From NCBI GenBank assembly GCA_000696115.1, contig JJOH01000011.1:62001-126000 (forward strand): DNA of 64,000 bases. Direction: 5' to 3'. Under the pieces are notes generated by a model, which worked only from the letters and a program-made list of their open reading frames with translations, was not told where the DNA came from and made no database searches. Made by a program: the position numbers and the translations under genes. Numbering within the stretch: the first letter of the stretch is position 1; each line of letters opens with the position of its first letter. Below are positions 48,014 to 57,400 of this stretch, piece by piece. The DNA comes from Streptomyces olindensis. GTDB taxonomy: Bacteria > Actinomycetota > Actinomycetes > Streptomycetales > Streptomycetaceae.

Positions 48014-48577
48014 GTGGTCAAATCTGATAGCGGGATGCAGCGGACCCGATCGGCGATCCTCGACGCCGCCGCCCGGGTACTTGGCCGACGGCCGGACGCG
48101 GCGATGGCAGAGATCGCGGACGAGGCCGGCGTGGGGCGCGCGACGCTCTACCGGCATTTCCCGACGCGGGAGTCGCTGCTGCGAGGCCTGGCCCAGGCAG
48201 GGATCACCGAACTCGTGGAGGCCTTCGAGGCCGCTCACCTCGACGAGCTTCCGGCCGACCGGGCAATCGCCCGGATCGTCTCGGTGTTCCTGCGGGAAGG
48301 CATCAAGTACGCGGCTGTCATCAGACAAGCCGACGAGTACTGCGAACCAGATCTCATGAAGCGCACGGTCGGCCCCGTCCGCGAAGTGATCGACCGCGGG
48401 GTCCGCGACAAGGTGCTACGCGACGATCTGCGCGGTGACGCGATGTTCGCGATGTTCTCCGCGATCGCGGAACGCGCGCTCTGGTTGACGATCGACGATG
48501 CGATGCCCCCCGAGGACGCCACAGAGGCCGCCGTGGCGATCTTCCTCAACGGCGCACGGAGGCCCGAGCGGCCCTGA
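48014..48577 (+). CDS. TetR/AcrR family regulator
   Basis: 187 residues. Helix-turn-helix RTRSAILDAAARVLG then ADEAGVGRATLYRHFPTRESLL, and an all-helical ligand domain ending FLNGARRPERP. The GTG at 48014 follows TAACAT (48002-48007) by 6 bases, so the message is probably leaderless. It likely represses itself and the divergent aldo/keto reductase through the repeat at 47966-47997. A 35-base exact piece of its 3' end occurs inverted at 13318-13352. Confidence 0.9.
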   Translation: MVKSDSGMQRTRSAILDAAARVLGRRPDAAMAEIADEAGVGRATLYRHFPTRESLLRGLAQAGITELVEAFEAAHLDELPADRAIARIVSVFLREGIKYAAVIRQADEYCEPDLMKRTVGPVREVIDRGVRDKVLRDDLRGDAMFAMFSAIAERALWLTIDDAMPPEDATEAAVAIFLNGARRPERP

Positions 48578-48597
48578 GGCTCCGGACGGGTTGGAGT

Positions 48598-48636
48598 GGA
48601 ACGGCGTTGTGGGCTCACTGATCACAACGCCGTTCC
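48598..48636. terminator. Bidirectional terminator
   Basis: A perfect 14-base stem (GGAACGGCGTTGTG) around an 11-base loop between the convergent TetR and ferredoxin reductase genes, ending in TTCCG without a T-run. Confidence 0.78.
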
Positions 48637-48698
48637 GTATGTGGGCGGTTAACAACGAGCCGGACTTGACCCGCGCTACCCGCAGGCCCATGACGAAG

Positions 48699-49829
48699 TC
48701 ATGTGGGGGTCGCGGCAGCAGCGGGCGCTCCGGCGCCGAGCCGCTTGAGTTTGACGACAGGAAGACGGTGATTGACGGCTACGGCAGTGGCCGTAGCCCC
48801 GTCGTGGCGCCATCGCAGCAGTGCGCTGCGGTCGGCCACCGATCCGGCGAGGACTTCCGGGGGTCCGGTGAGCGGCAGTTCGCCGCTGATCTTGATGTCG
48901 AGTCCCGACTGCTCAGTCCAGAAATAGGGGTCCGGTCGGTACGGCCGTGCGGACGCGCCGTGCAGCAGACCGGTGGCAGCCGCTCGTCCCTGCTCGACTG
49001 CGTTGGTCCAGTGAGGAGTTCGCCGTCCTTCTCGTGTCACGACATCCCCGGCGGCGACCACGCCCGGAGCGACGCGACAACACGCGTCGGCAACGAGCCC
49101 ACCGCCGGTGTCCAGGGGCAGGCCGGAGTCCCGCAACCAGTCGGTGTTCGGCAGGTCACCCACCGCGCACACGATCACGTCAGCCTCCAGGACCGACTCG
49201 CCACAGCGCAGATAGTGTTCGCCCGCGATCTCGACTCCGTCCGGCGCGACGCGGACGCGGATGCCGTGATCACGCGCGGCGGCGACGGCGAGGTCCGCCA
49301 GCCATGGCCCGAGCAACCTCAGCAGCGGCGGGACGAGGTCGACCACCGTGACGTCCAGGCCCAGGGCGCGGCAGGTCGTTGCGACCTCCATGCCGAGGAA
49401 GCCGCCGCCCACCACGATCACGCTGCCGGCGCCGGCGAGCCGGGAAGCGAGGGCCGCGGCGTCGTCCAGGGTGCGCACCACCAGGTCGTTGCCGCCGGTC
49501 AGGCGGCGTGCCCGGGCCCCCGTGGCGACCACCAGCCCGTCGTACGGCACCTGAGTGCCGTCAGCCAGCGTCACCATGCGGCCGGGGACGTCCAGCCGTA
49601 CGGCACGCGCCCCGGTGCGGAACTCGATGTCCTCGCCCGGCGGGGGAAGCATGGCCGATTCCGCGTCCTGCCGGCCGGCGAGGACGCCCTTGGACAACGG
49701 GACGCGCGAGTAGGGATGGTGAGCTTCTTCGGACAGGACGGTCACCTGTCCCTCGAAGCCCTCCGCCCGCAGACTCTCCGCCGCTGTCAGCGCGGCGATG
49801 GAGCCGCCCACCACGACGATCCGCCTCAC
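48699..49829 (-). CDS. FAD-dependent ferredoxin reductase
   Basis: 376 residues. An N-terminal FAD motif (VVVGGSIAALTAAESLR) is followed by PYSRVPLSKGVL, a second Rossmann motif for NAD(P)H (VIVVGGGFLGMEVA), VVAAGDVVTRE and a C-terminal reductase domain. It passes electrons from NAD(P)H to the ferredoxin encoded next to it. The GTG at 49829 overlaps the ferredoxin stop (GTGA). Third gene of the P450 operon. Confidence 0.9.
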   Translation of the reverse strand: MRRIVVVGGSIAALTAAESLRAEGFEGQVTVLSEEAHHPYSRVPLSKGVLAGRQDAESAMLPPPGEDIEFRTGARAVRLDVPGRMVTLADGTQVPYDGLVVATGARARRLTGGNDLVVRTLDDAAALASRLAGAGSVIVVGGGFLGMEVATTCRALGLDVTVVDLVPPLLRLLGPWLADLAVAAARDHGIRVRVAPDGVEIAGEHYLRCGESVLEADVIVCAVGDLPNTDWLRDSGLPLDTGGGLVADACCRVAPGVVAAGDVVTREGRRTPHWTNAVEQGRAAATGLLHGASARPYRPDPYFWTEQSGLDIKISGELPLTGPPEVLAGSVADRSALLRWRHDGATATAVAVNHRLPVVKLKRLGAGAPAAAATPT

Positions 49830-50020
49830 GGCTGGAGCCTCAACGCCGCGACGGGGCACACGCGTACGGCGGCGGCCACGGCGCTCTCGCGCTCCGGGGC
49901 CACCTCCTCGTGGGTCAGGTGCAGCTCACCGTCGTCGTCGAGCCGGAACACCTCGGGCGCGGTCTGCTCGCACAGCCCGTGTCCCTCGCAGCGCTCGACG
50001 TCCACCACGATCCTGGACAT
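49826..50020 (-). CDS. [3Fe-4S] ferredoxin
   Basis: 64 residues. The pattern C11-EGHGL-C17 with a third Cys in VRVCPVAAL (C55) and His14 in the usual second-Cys position indicates a 3Fe-4S cluster, as in many P450 partners of actinobacteria. It carries electrons from the reductase at 48699 to the P450 at 50022. The P450 stop and this ATG are separated by one base. Confidence 0.9.
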   Translation of the reverse strand: MSRIVVDVERCEGHGLCEQTAPEVFRLDDDGELHLTHEEVAPERESAVAAAVRVCPVAALRLQP

Positions 50021-50021
50021 C

Positions 50022-51215
50022 TCACTGCCCTTCCGTGCGTACCGTGACCGGGAGCGAAGCCATGCCCCGAATGACGTTGTTGAGCTTGCGGACCGGTTCG
50101 CCCGCGAGCTCGATCGACGACGCGCGCCGCACCAGCGCGCCGAGTACCGCGTGCGCCTCCAGTCGGGCCAGGCCCTGGCCGGCGCAGCCGTGTACGCCGT
50201 AGCCGAAGCCGACGTGGTCGACCGGGTTGCGCCGGACCAGGAATTCCTCGGGGCGCTCCCACTTGCGTTCGTCGCGATTGGCCGAGGCGTACGACAGCAG
50301 GACCCTGGTGTCGGCCGGGATGGTGATGCCCTCGATGTCCACCGGCTGGGTGGTGCGCCGGAAGAAGCCCTGTGCGGGGGACTCCAGTCGCAGCGACTCC
50401 TCGAACGCCGGGCCGACGAGCGCCGGTTCCGCGCGGACCTCTGCAAACGCCTTGGGATTCCGGGCGAAGAGCAGGATGGTGTTGCCGATGGCGTTGATCG
50501 TGGTGTCCATGCTGGCGACGACGTAGGCGCTCAGCAGCGGAACCACGGAGGCCGGTTCGATCTCGCCCCGATCCGCCGCCTGGTAGACGGCGGCGGCCCA
50601 GCCGTCCGGGCGCAGGTTCTCCGGCACCATCGCGGTGTTCAGATACCCGAACATCTGGGCGATGAAGGGGATGGCCGCCTCGGAACGGGCGTTGAACGGA
50701 CCGAACGTGTTGAAGGCCGCGTCCGCGAACGACAGCAGCGGGCCCCGAGCCTCCTCGGCGAGCCCGATCAGGTCCGCGACCACCGTCACCGGGAACACCG
50801 CGGCGAGATCCGCCACCGCGTCGAACTCGCCCTTGGCCACGGCGTCGGCGACCAGGTCGTCCGCGAGGGCGGCGATCCGGGTGCGGAGCTTGGCCAAGGC
50901 TTTGGGAGCGAGCTTGTCGGACAACAGCGCGCGCAGCCGGGTGTGGTCCGGCGGGTCGCTGGCCAGGACCGTGCCCTTCATCTGGGCGTTGAACCCGTCC
51001 TCGTACCCCACGCCCTGCGCCGACGAAAACCGTTCATGGTCGGCCAAAGCCGCACGGACGTGCTCGTAACGGGGCAGGACCCAGGCGTCGTACCTGGTCA
51101 GCCGTACCGCGGGACCGGCCTCCCGAAGCTCGCGCAGAGCCGGGTACGGGTCGTGCAGTACGTCGTCGGCGAACAGGTCCACGCCGGACGTGGGCGAAGG
51201 CAAGGTCGCATGCAT
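50022..51215 (-). CDS. Cytochrome P450, CYP199-like
   Basis: 397 residues. Heme Cys344 in GFGYGVHGCAGQG, ExxR at 273-276, and the I-helix segment VVASMDTT (233-239), where the usual AGxDTT Gly is Ser. Long stretches (FNTFGPFNARSEA, GIPADT-type loop, LRGLESLP-like C-terminus) resemble CYP199 para-methoxybenzoate demethylases from memory. The residues I recall as carboxylate ligands there (Arg-Ser before the I-helix motif) are Ser-Ala here, so the substrate probably differs. I start at the ATG at 51215, where GGGGAG precedes. Confidence 0.88.
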   Translation of the reverse strand: MHATLPSPTSGVDLFADDVLHDPYPALRELREAGPAVRLTRYDAWVLPRYEHVRAALADHERFSSAQGVGYEDGFNAQMKGTVLASDPPDHTRLRALLSDKLAPKALAKLRTRIAALADDLVADAVAKGEFDAVADLAAVFPVTVVADLIGLAEEARGPLLSFADAAFNTFGPFNARSEAAIPFIAQMFGYLNTAMVPENLRPDGWAAAVYQAADRGEIEPASVVPLLSAYVVASMDTTINAIGNTILLFARNPKAFAEVRAEPALVGPAFEESLRLESPAQGFFRRTTQPVDIEGITIPADTRVLLSYASANRDERKWERPEEFLVRRNPVDHVGFGYGVHGCAGQGLARLEAHAVLGALVRRASSIELAGEPVRKLNNVIRGMASLPVTVRTEGQ

Positions 51216-51245
51216 CACAACCGACTCCCCTTGGAAGAGAGAAAC

Positions 51246-51261
51246 CGTAGCGTCCACTACG
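51246..51261. promoter_or_regulatory. Candidate TetR operator
   Basis: CGTAG-CGTCCA-CTACG, short inverted repeat in the 150-base divergent region between the P450 operon and the TetR gene at 51369. Only five bases pair on each side. Confidence 0.4.
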
Positions 51262-51368
51262 ATTACGAGGAGCATCGACTCACGACGGATCGCTGTCAAC
51301 AGATGCGGCGATGCTTCCGCGGCGTATACGCAAGCCGAATAGCGCGCATCCGCAGGGAGAATGGTCTG

Positions 51369-52019
51369 GTGGCATCAACCGACATGAACAACGAGTTCGC
51401 CATACGTCCGCCACGTCAGGAACGGACCCGGCAGGCATGGACGCGGATCCTCGACGCGGGCGTCGCGATCATCGAGGAGGGCGGGTACGAGGGCTTCACC
51501 ATCGCAGCCGTCTGTGAACGCGCCAAGGTCGCCCCGCGCGCCATCTACGACCGTACGACCAGTAAGGACGCTCTCTTCCTCGCCGTCTACGAGCATGGCC
51601 TCAGCAGCATCCGCGCCGACGAGGAGGTCTTCGACCGCCCGGAGCACTGGGCCGGCCTGGACGCGCGCACGCTGGTGGTGGAAGCCGTCGCCGAAGTCGC
51701 CGGCATCTTCGAGCGCCACGCGGCGTTCCTCAGGCCGATCGTGCTGCTGTCCGGAGCCCATCCGGAGGTCTACCGAAGGGGGCGCTCCTACACCGCCCGG
51801 ACGGCGGACCGGTTCACCGTCGTGGTCCTCGGCGCCAGGGACCAGATCACCCACTCCGATCCCGAGTCGGCCGTACGCCTCTGCTTCAGCACGGTCTTCG
51901 CCTCTCTCGTACTGCGGATCGCCTACGGCCCGGGCTTCGCCGCTCCGGCCGTCGACACGGAGGCGTTTACGCTGCACCTGACCCAGACAGCGGTGCGGTA
52001 CTTGTTCGGCCGCGAGTGA
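51369..52019 (+). CDS. TetR family regulator of the P450 operon
   Basis: 216 residues. Helix-turn-helix: RTRQAWTRILDAGVAIIEEG then AVCERAKVAPRAIYDRTTSKDALF. GTG at 51369 lies 8 bases after GGGAGA; an ATG at 51384 is an alternative. A far longer open frame runs upstream but is antisense to the P450 operon. Divergent position suggests it represses P450, ferredoxin and reductase until a substrate-like ligand binds. Confidence 0.88.
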   Translation: MASTDMNNEFAIRPPRQERTRQAWTRILDAGVAIIEEGGYEGFTIAAVCERAKVAPRAIYDRTTSKDALFLAVYEHGLSSIRADEEVFDRPEHWAGLDARTLVVEAVAEVAGIFERHAAFLRPIVLLSGAHPEVYRRGRSYTARTADRFTVVVLGARDQITHSDPESAVRLCFSTVFASLVLRIAYGPGFAAPAVDTEAFTLHLTQTAVRYLFGRE

Positions 52020-52271
52020 ACCACCCGGCGAAGCCAGGCTGTGGCCAAGCCGACGACCGCAATGCGGGGTTTTGTCTCATTCGGGACGAGCTCCTCCTGA
52101 AACGCTTCCCCAGCCGAAGGGCCGGATACAGATCGAGTGGGGGTTAGACAGTGCGAATCGGAGGGTGAGCGAGGGACGACACGAGGCGGCAGCCGCACGG
52201 CACCGATGCGTCCGCCAGGTGCGCGTCCACTGCCGCTACGGCTGCTCCTACGACCGTCTGCCGCTCGAGCG

Positions 52272-52690
52272 TCAACCACCATACGCACGCGACACCTCGT
52301 CGAGCCGCGCCAGTTCCTTGTCCGTGAGGCTGAGGCGCAAGTCAGCCGCCGCTTCTTCGGCCTGGTGCGGCTGCGAGGCGCCGTGGATGGCCACCACCGT
52401 GACGCCGTAGAACTAGACCAGCGAGGCGAGGGCGACCTGCCAAGGGGTGGCGCCGTAGGCGCGGGCGACGGCGCGCAGTTCGTCTCAGCAGCCGGGTGCG
52501 GGGCAGGACGGCGACCCGGCCGGAGTCGTCGTGGAACTTGCCGGTGAGGATGCCCGACTTCAGCGGCATGTAGGCGATCAAGGTGACGCCGAGGTGGTGG
52601 GCGGTGTCGAGCACGCCGTTGCGTTCGATCTTGCGCTGCAACACGCTCAGTTGCACCTCGTTACTGGCGAGCGCCAGCCCCGCAGGACGG
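52272..52690 (-). pseudogene. Aldo/keto reductase pseudogene
   Basis: The minus strand reads ASNEVQLSVLQRKIERNGVL, then YMPLKSGILTGKFHDDSGRV, and after a frame break VVAIHGASQPHQAEEAAADL ending AYGG. This is the second half of a protein like the one at 46985. A TAG (52414 region) and at least one frameshift interrupt it and the first half is missing. Confidence 0.7.
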
Positions 52691-53054
52691 CATGCGCCTT
52701 TATCTCGCGCGCAGTCCGCCTGATGTCAATCCCCGCGCGCGGCTCGCGCCGCATGCTCGCGCGGGAAGGGTCGGCTCCAGATGAGGGACGCGGGTCCTCA
52801 GCCTGGACCACCTCATCACCTTGATCACCCCGGGCGAGCGGGCGGCGGAACTGGTTGCGGCTGTTGAAGATGCTTGCTCAATGAGGTCGATATGGCGACG
52901 GGCGAGTGAACGACGGCGTACACGCACGTCAGGTAATTGATCGCCCCGCGGAGAGGGGTGTCCGAACAACTCCTCGGCGACGAATCTCGGTGCTCGGACG
53001 CCGGGCGCACGCTTCCGGCTCACGATCACCGAGCACGTCGCATAGGAGACAAGA
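52691..53054. other. Leader of the secreted protein gene
   Basis: About 365 bases without a recognisable gene. AGGAGA (53044-53049) before the GTG at 53055 is clear; promoter elements are not obvious. Confidence 0.4.
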
Positions 53055-53732
53055 GTGAAGATCAAGAAGCGGCCCGCGGGGAGAAAGTGGACGGGGCTGC
53101 TGGCGTTCACGCTGGCCCCCATGGTGGTGCTCGCCTCTCCCAGCGTCGCCTCCGCGAGCAGCCAGGAGTGCCTGGGGAATTCGTCGACCCCGGCGAACGC
53201 CGATATCGCCGGCAACTGGTCGACCCAGCACCAGACGCGGTCAGTGACCGTGCAGCAGGCACGCAAGACCTGGCAGGACTGGGTGTACCGGGGTGACCTG
53301 GACCACAAGACGTTCCAGTGTCCCTGGAACGTCCCCAGCTGCTCCTACGCCTGGCAGCAGTCGAAGACGACAGGCTGGAAGTGGTCGGTCGGCCTCAACG
53401 TCAAGGTTCCGAGCGTCCTCAGCAAGGCAGTCAGCGAGCTTGCTGCTCTCACCCCGTCGTACGAGCGCAACGGCTCCATCACCACCGCGTTCACCTGGAC
53501 CATCACCTTGAAGCCCGGGCAGAAGGCCGCGCCGATCCAGGTCGTGGAGCGTCGCTGGACGCAGGGCGTCTACCAGGGCATCTACCACTCCACCGGCAAG
53601 TCCTGCCTGCCGACCACGACCGACATCAACGCCAAGCCGCACTTCTACACCTGGGACCCCAACGCACGCTGGGGCAGCTGGACGACCAACATGGCCGTCA
53701 GCGACTGGGCGACGTACAACGTCTGGTCCTGA
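53055..53732 (+). CDS. Secreted Trp-rich protein of unknown function
   Basis: 225 residues. KIKKR, a hydrophobic core and VASA mark a signal peptide with cleavage near residue 34. The mature part has about 14 Trp and 4 Cys (two probable disulfides), with beta-rich alternating stretches such as GWKWSVGLNVKVPS and SITTAFTWTITLKPGQ. I do not recognise the family by name; similar Streptomyces secreted proteins exist in my memory without known role, and the alternating strands could suit a pore-forming or sugar-binding protein. GTG start with AGGAGA 5 bases upstream; a terminator follows at once. Confidence 0.85.
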   Translation: MKIKKRPAGRKWTGLLAFTLAPMVVLASPSVASASSQECLGNSSTPANADIAGNWSTQHQTRSVTVQQARKTWQDWVYRGDLDHKTFQCPWNVPSCSYAWQQSKTTGWKWSVGLNVKVPSVLSKAVSELAALTPSYERNGSITTAFTWTITLKPGQKAAPIQVVERRWTQGVYQGIYHSTGKSCLPTTTDINAKPHFYTWDPNARWGSWTTNMAVSDWATYNVWS

Positions 53733-53739
53733 CCGGTCC

Positions 53740-53777
53740 GCCGAAGGCACCCCGTCCGCCAGCGGGGTGCCTTCGGC
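53740..53777 (+). terminator. Terminator after the secreted protein gene
   Basis: A perfect 15-base stem (GCCGAAGGCACCCCG) with an 8-base loop, 7 bases after the stop. Confidence 0.85.
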
Positions 53778-53825
53778 ACAAGCACAACAGTCCCGAAGCA
53801 ATCCGACCACACAGGATCTGATCGC

Positions 53826-54455
53826 ATGATGGTGCGCCATCTCTCCCGTGCCGCCGCAGGTTCGATCGCGGCGCTCGCCTGCGCCCTGCTGACCGCCTGC
53901 AGCGCCTCGACCCACTCAACGCCCTCCGCCGTCCACGACAGCACCGCTCGAGGCGCCGGTTCAACGAAGGTGAAGGTGAAGACACTGCCGAAGTCCCACC
54001 TGTGCACCGTCCTGACCACGGACGTCGCCGAACGGCTCCTCGCCGACCCCCGGTTCACGGCCCAGGTCGGCCCGGACAAGGGGGGCGCCCCGGATGTCTG
54101 CAACTACGCCTCCGCCGACGGAAAGGCGGCCCTCTCCCTCACCCCGGCCTCCCGCGCCTACGCCGCCGAGCTGTCCGCCGCCCACGCCCTGCGCGCCGAC
54201 CCAGCCTCTGCCGGAATGCGCGACGTGCGGGTCGAAACCGTGAGCAGCCTGGGCCAGCGGGCCTTCCGGGAGACCTCCTATCAGACGCAGGCGCGGCAGC
54301 GCATCACCTTCGTCGTGTGGAACGCGGGATACCGAACCTGGGTGCTGACCCACGCGACGATGGCGGACACCCCGACGACAGCGGCTGCGGCGTCGGACGA
54401 CAAGGCCGTCCAGGTGGCCCGGTCCATCACCGCGAAACTGCCCACCAGCCGGTGA
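53826..54455 (+). CDS. Lipoprotein, DUF3558-like
   Basis: 209 residues. Signal peptide with lipobox LTACS (Cys near residue 25), a Ser/Thr linker, then a compact domain with two Cys (HLCTVLTTDVAERLL and DVCNYASAD) typical of small actinobacterial lipoproteins of the DUF3558 type, whose role is unknown. It has its own ATG, ends 15 bases from the convergent STAND gene, and is separated from the previous gene by a terminator. Confidence 0.8.
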   Translation: MMVRHLSRAAAGSIAALACALLTACSASTHSTPSAVHDSTARGAGSTKVKVKTLPKSHLCTVLTTDVAERLLADPRFTAQVGPDKGGAPDVCNYASADGKAALSLTPASRAYAAELSAAHALRADPASAGMRDVRVETVSSLGQRAFRETSYQTQARQRITFVVWNAGYRTWVLTHATMADTPTTAAAASDDKAVQVARSITAKLPTSR

Positions 54456-54470
54456 GCCCGCCTACGCCCG

Positions 54471-57400
54471 TCATCCGCAGATCCGCCGGTACGGGGCGTC
54501 CGGTACGTAGGTGTGCCACTGTTCCGGCGTCAGGCCTACGCCCCCGGCCCGGGCGCACACCAATGCCACCGCCCGGCCGGGATCGACGGTGTACCGCTGG
54601 AGCGGGACGTGCGCACTGCCCGCGTACAGGGTCGTGCCGTCGGCGCTGAAGGCCACCGAGTCGATCTCCTCGCCCGGTGTGGTCAGTTCGCCGCCCAGGC
54701 GCTGCTGGGTGGCCACGTCCCACAGTTGCAGGCCGCCAGCGTTGCCGGCGACCGCGAGGGTGCGGCCGTCGGGGCTGAACGCGACGGCGCTGACGCCTTC
54801 CGGGTCGGTGCCGAGCGGGCGCGGGAAGACGTTGCGCAGGATGCCCAGGCGGCGGCCGAGCCGTCCGTCCCACAGGGCGACCCGGCCCGTCTGGTCGCCG
54901 GCCGCGAACAGGGAGCCATCTGCGGCGAACGCCAGGGCGCCGACCTCGTCGCCCTGCACCAGGTCCTGCGCGGCGGCCCCGCCGGAGGGCAGCCCGGCCA
55001 CCCGGCCGTCGCCGACCAGCAGGGAGCCGTCCGGGCGGACGGCCAGGTGGCCGGCGGTCACGCCGATGAGCACGGTCTTACGGCGCCGACTGCCGGTGTC
55101 CCACACTTCATCCACCACATCGCCGGTGTCGGTGTTACGGGCGACGGCCAGGGTGCGGCCGCGCGGACCGAGCACCGCCCCGATCGCCGCGCCGCCGGGC
55201 AGGTCCAGCGAGGTCACGGGGCGTGCGTGTGACACATCCCAGACCGCGAACGGCTGGTGCGTCACGGTGCGGCCAGGCGCCGAGACTCCGTAGGCGAACT
55301 GGGTGCCGTCGGGGCTGAACGTCTCCAGAGGCAGGGTGTCACCGGGCACCACTGGCAGGGCGGGGTCGGTCGAGACGGGGATGGGGACCGGGGAGAGGAT
55401 GCGCAGGAGGCGGTTGTCCGTCGTCGACCGCAGCCGGAACAGGTAGTGGTCGCCGAGGCGCTGAGCGGTGGCGTAGGTGCGGCCGTCGGGGCTGAGGCGT
55501 ACGTCGTCCAGCGCGCCGGAGCTCCAGGCGGGGGTGGCCGCCGGCCCGAGGTCCAGGGTGTGGACGGTGCCACCCTCCAGGTAGCGCAGCGTGCGGCCGT
55601 CCTGGTCCCAGTGCAGGCCGCCGTAGAGGTACTGATTGTCCAGGGAGTACCGCAGGACGGGTGCCTCTGGGGTTGTGAGCCGCCATACGCGTATCTCTCC
55701 GAGGTCGGCCGTTGCCAGGAAGGAGCCGTCAGGGCTGAAGGACGCGTACTGCGCGGCGGAGGCCCGCAGGTCGGCGATCTGCCGGCCAGTCGTGGTGTCC
55801 CAGACGAGAACGTGGCTGCCCCGGGCGGCGGCCAGCTGGCCGGGGCCGAGTGCGACGAGCGCAGTGTCGGCGGCGCACACGCGGTCCTGCTGCCAGGCTC
55901 CGGGAAGCTCGCGGCGGCCGGCGGTGTCCCACAGCTGAGGGGCCTGCCCGGTGGGGCAGACGGCGGCTCGGCGTCCGTCCGCGCTCAGCGCCGTCACCGC
56001 CGCGTTCGCGGCCGGGGTCTCGAACAGCACGCGGCCGTCGACGACCGACTGGAGCCGTACCCGGTCTCCCTCGGCGGCCAGCAGCGCGCGTCCGTCGTCA
56101 GTGAAGTGGAAGTCCTCGGTCCGCAGCGGCGTGGCGCCCCCGGTCCAGCGGCCGGTGGCCGTGTCCCACAGCCGTACTCCGCCGTCGACGGCTACGGCGA
56201 GCACCCGGCCGTCCGCGCCGACGCCGGTGGCGATACCCGACGGCAGCCGGCCCGCGCCGATGCGGCGGCGGGTGGTCACGTCCCACGTGCTCCAGCTGGT
56301 CCCGCTGGAGCTGAGCAGGACGTGGCCGCCGTGGGCGAGGGACCGCCGGGGGCCGTCGCCGGGTGCGGGGTCGGTGAAGGTGTCGGTTTCCGGCTGTGCG
56401 AGGGAGCCGAGCAGGGCTCGACGAGTCTCGGGCAGTTCGGCGACGCGCCAGGCGGCAGCACCGAGCAGCAGTGCGGTACGTGGGTCGGTGGTGCGCAGGG
56501 CGTCGGCAACGTCGGCGATCCGGCGTGCCGCGTCCTGGGTACGTCGGCGCTGGTTCTCGTCAGCCGCGCGGCAGACCGCGAAGGCTGTCAGCAGGGCCAC
56601 GGCCAGGACGGCGGACAGCGACACGGTCAGGATCCGGTGTCTGCGCACGGTCCGGACAGCGGCACGGCGCTCCGCTTCACGGGCGTCCAGCGCGGCGGTG
56701 AGGAACGCCCGCTCGGGCTGGGTGAGCGCAGGGTCGGCGCGGTGGTCCGGGAAGAGTTCCTCCGCGCGGGCCAGGCGCGTGCCCCGGTACAGGGCGCCCG
56801 GGTCGCGGCCGTGCTCCAGCCAGGTGCGGACGGCGTCCTCGAGCATCCGGTGGTGCCGCAGCCGTTCACGGTCCAACTCGATCCAGCCGTGCAACCGGGG
56901 CCAGCCGGTGATGAGCGCCTCGTGGGCGAGTTGGACGCCGTCCTCGTCGGCGGTCAGCAGCCGGGCCCCGGTCAGCCGCTCCACCACGACCGGCACGTCG
57001 GGGTTCGCCCAGTCGTCCAGTTCGGCGCGGGTTAGGGGGCGACGAGTGTCGGGGGTGCCCTGGCCCGGTGCGACCATCCGCAGCAGCAGATGCCGGGCGG
57101 CGCGCGCTTGGTTCGGGGTCAGGCCGTGGTACGCCTCCTCGGCACTCGCCGCGATGGCGCCACGCACCGCGCCGGCCGCCTCGTATCCGTCGAGGGTGAG
57201 TACGCGGCCTTTGCGGCGGCGCCAGCTTTCGAGGAGTACGTGCGAGAGCATCGGCAGGCCGCCTGGCTCGTCCAGCACCTCGTCCACCAGGCGGGAGGTC
57301 AGCGTCCGCTCCACGAAGAACCCGGCCGCCTGGGCGGGTCCGACAACCGCTTCGCGCAGTTCGTCCGCGCTCATCGGGCCCAGCAGCAGCGCGGCGCCGT

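Noticed and set aside
48498..51368. A very long open plus-strand frame running into the TetR gene
   Set aside because: It is antisense to the ferredoxin reductase, ferredoxin and P450 genes, whose motifs are unmistakable. High-G+C codon use leaves such mirror frames open. Only the part from 51369 is a gene.
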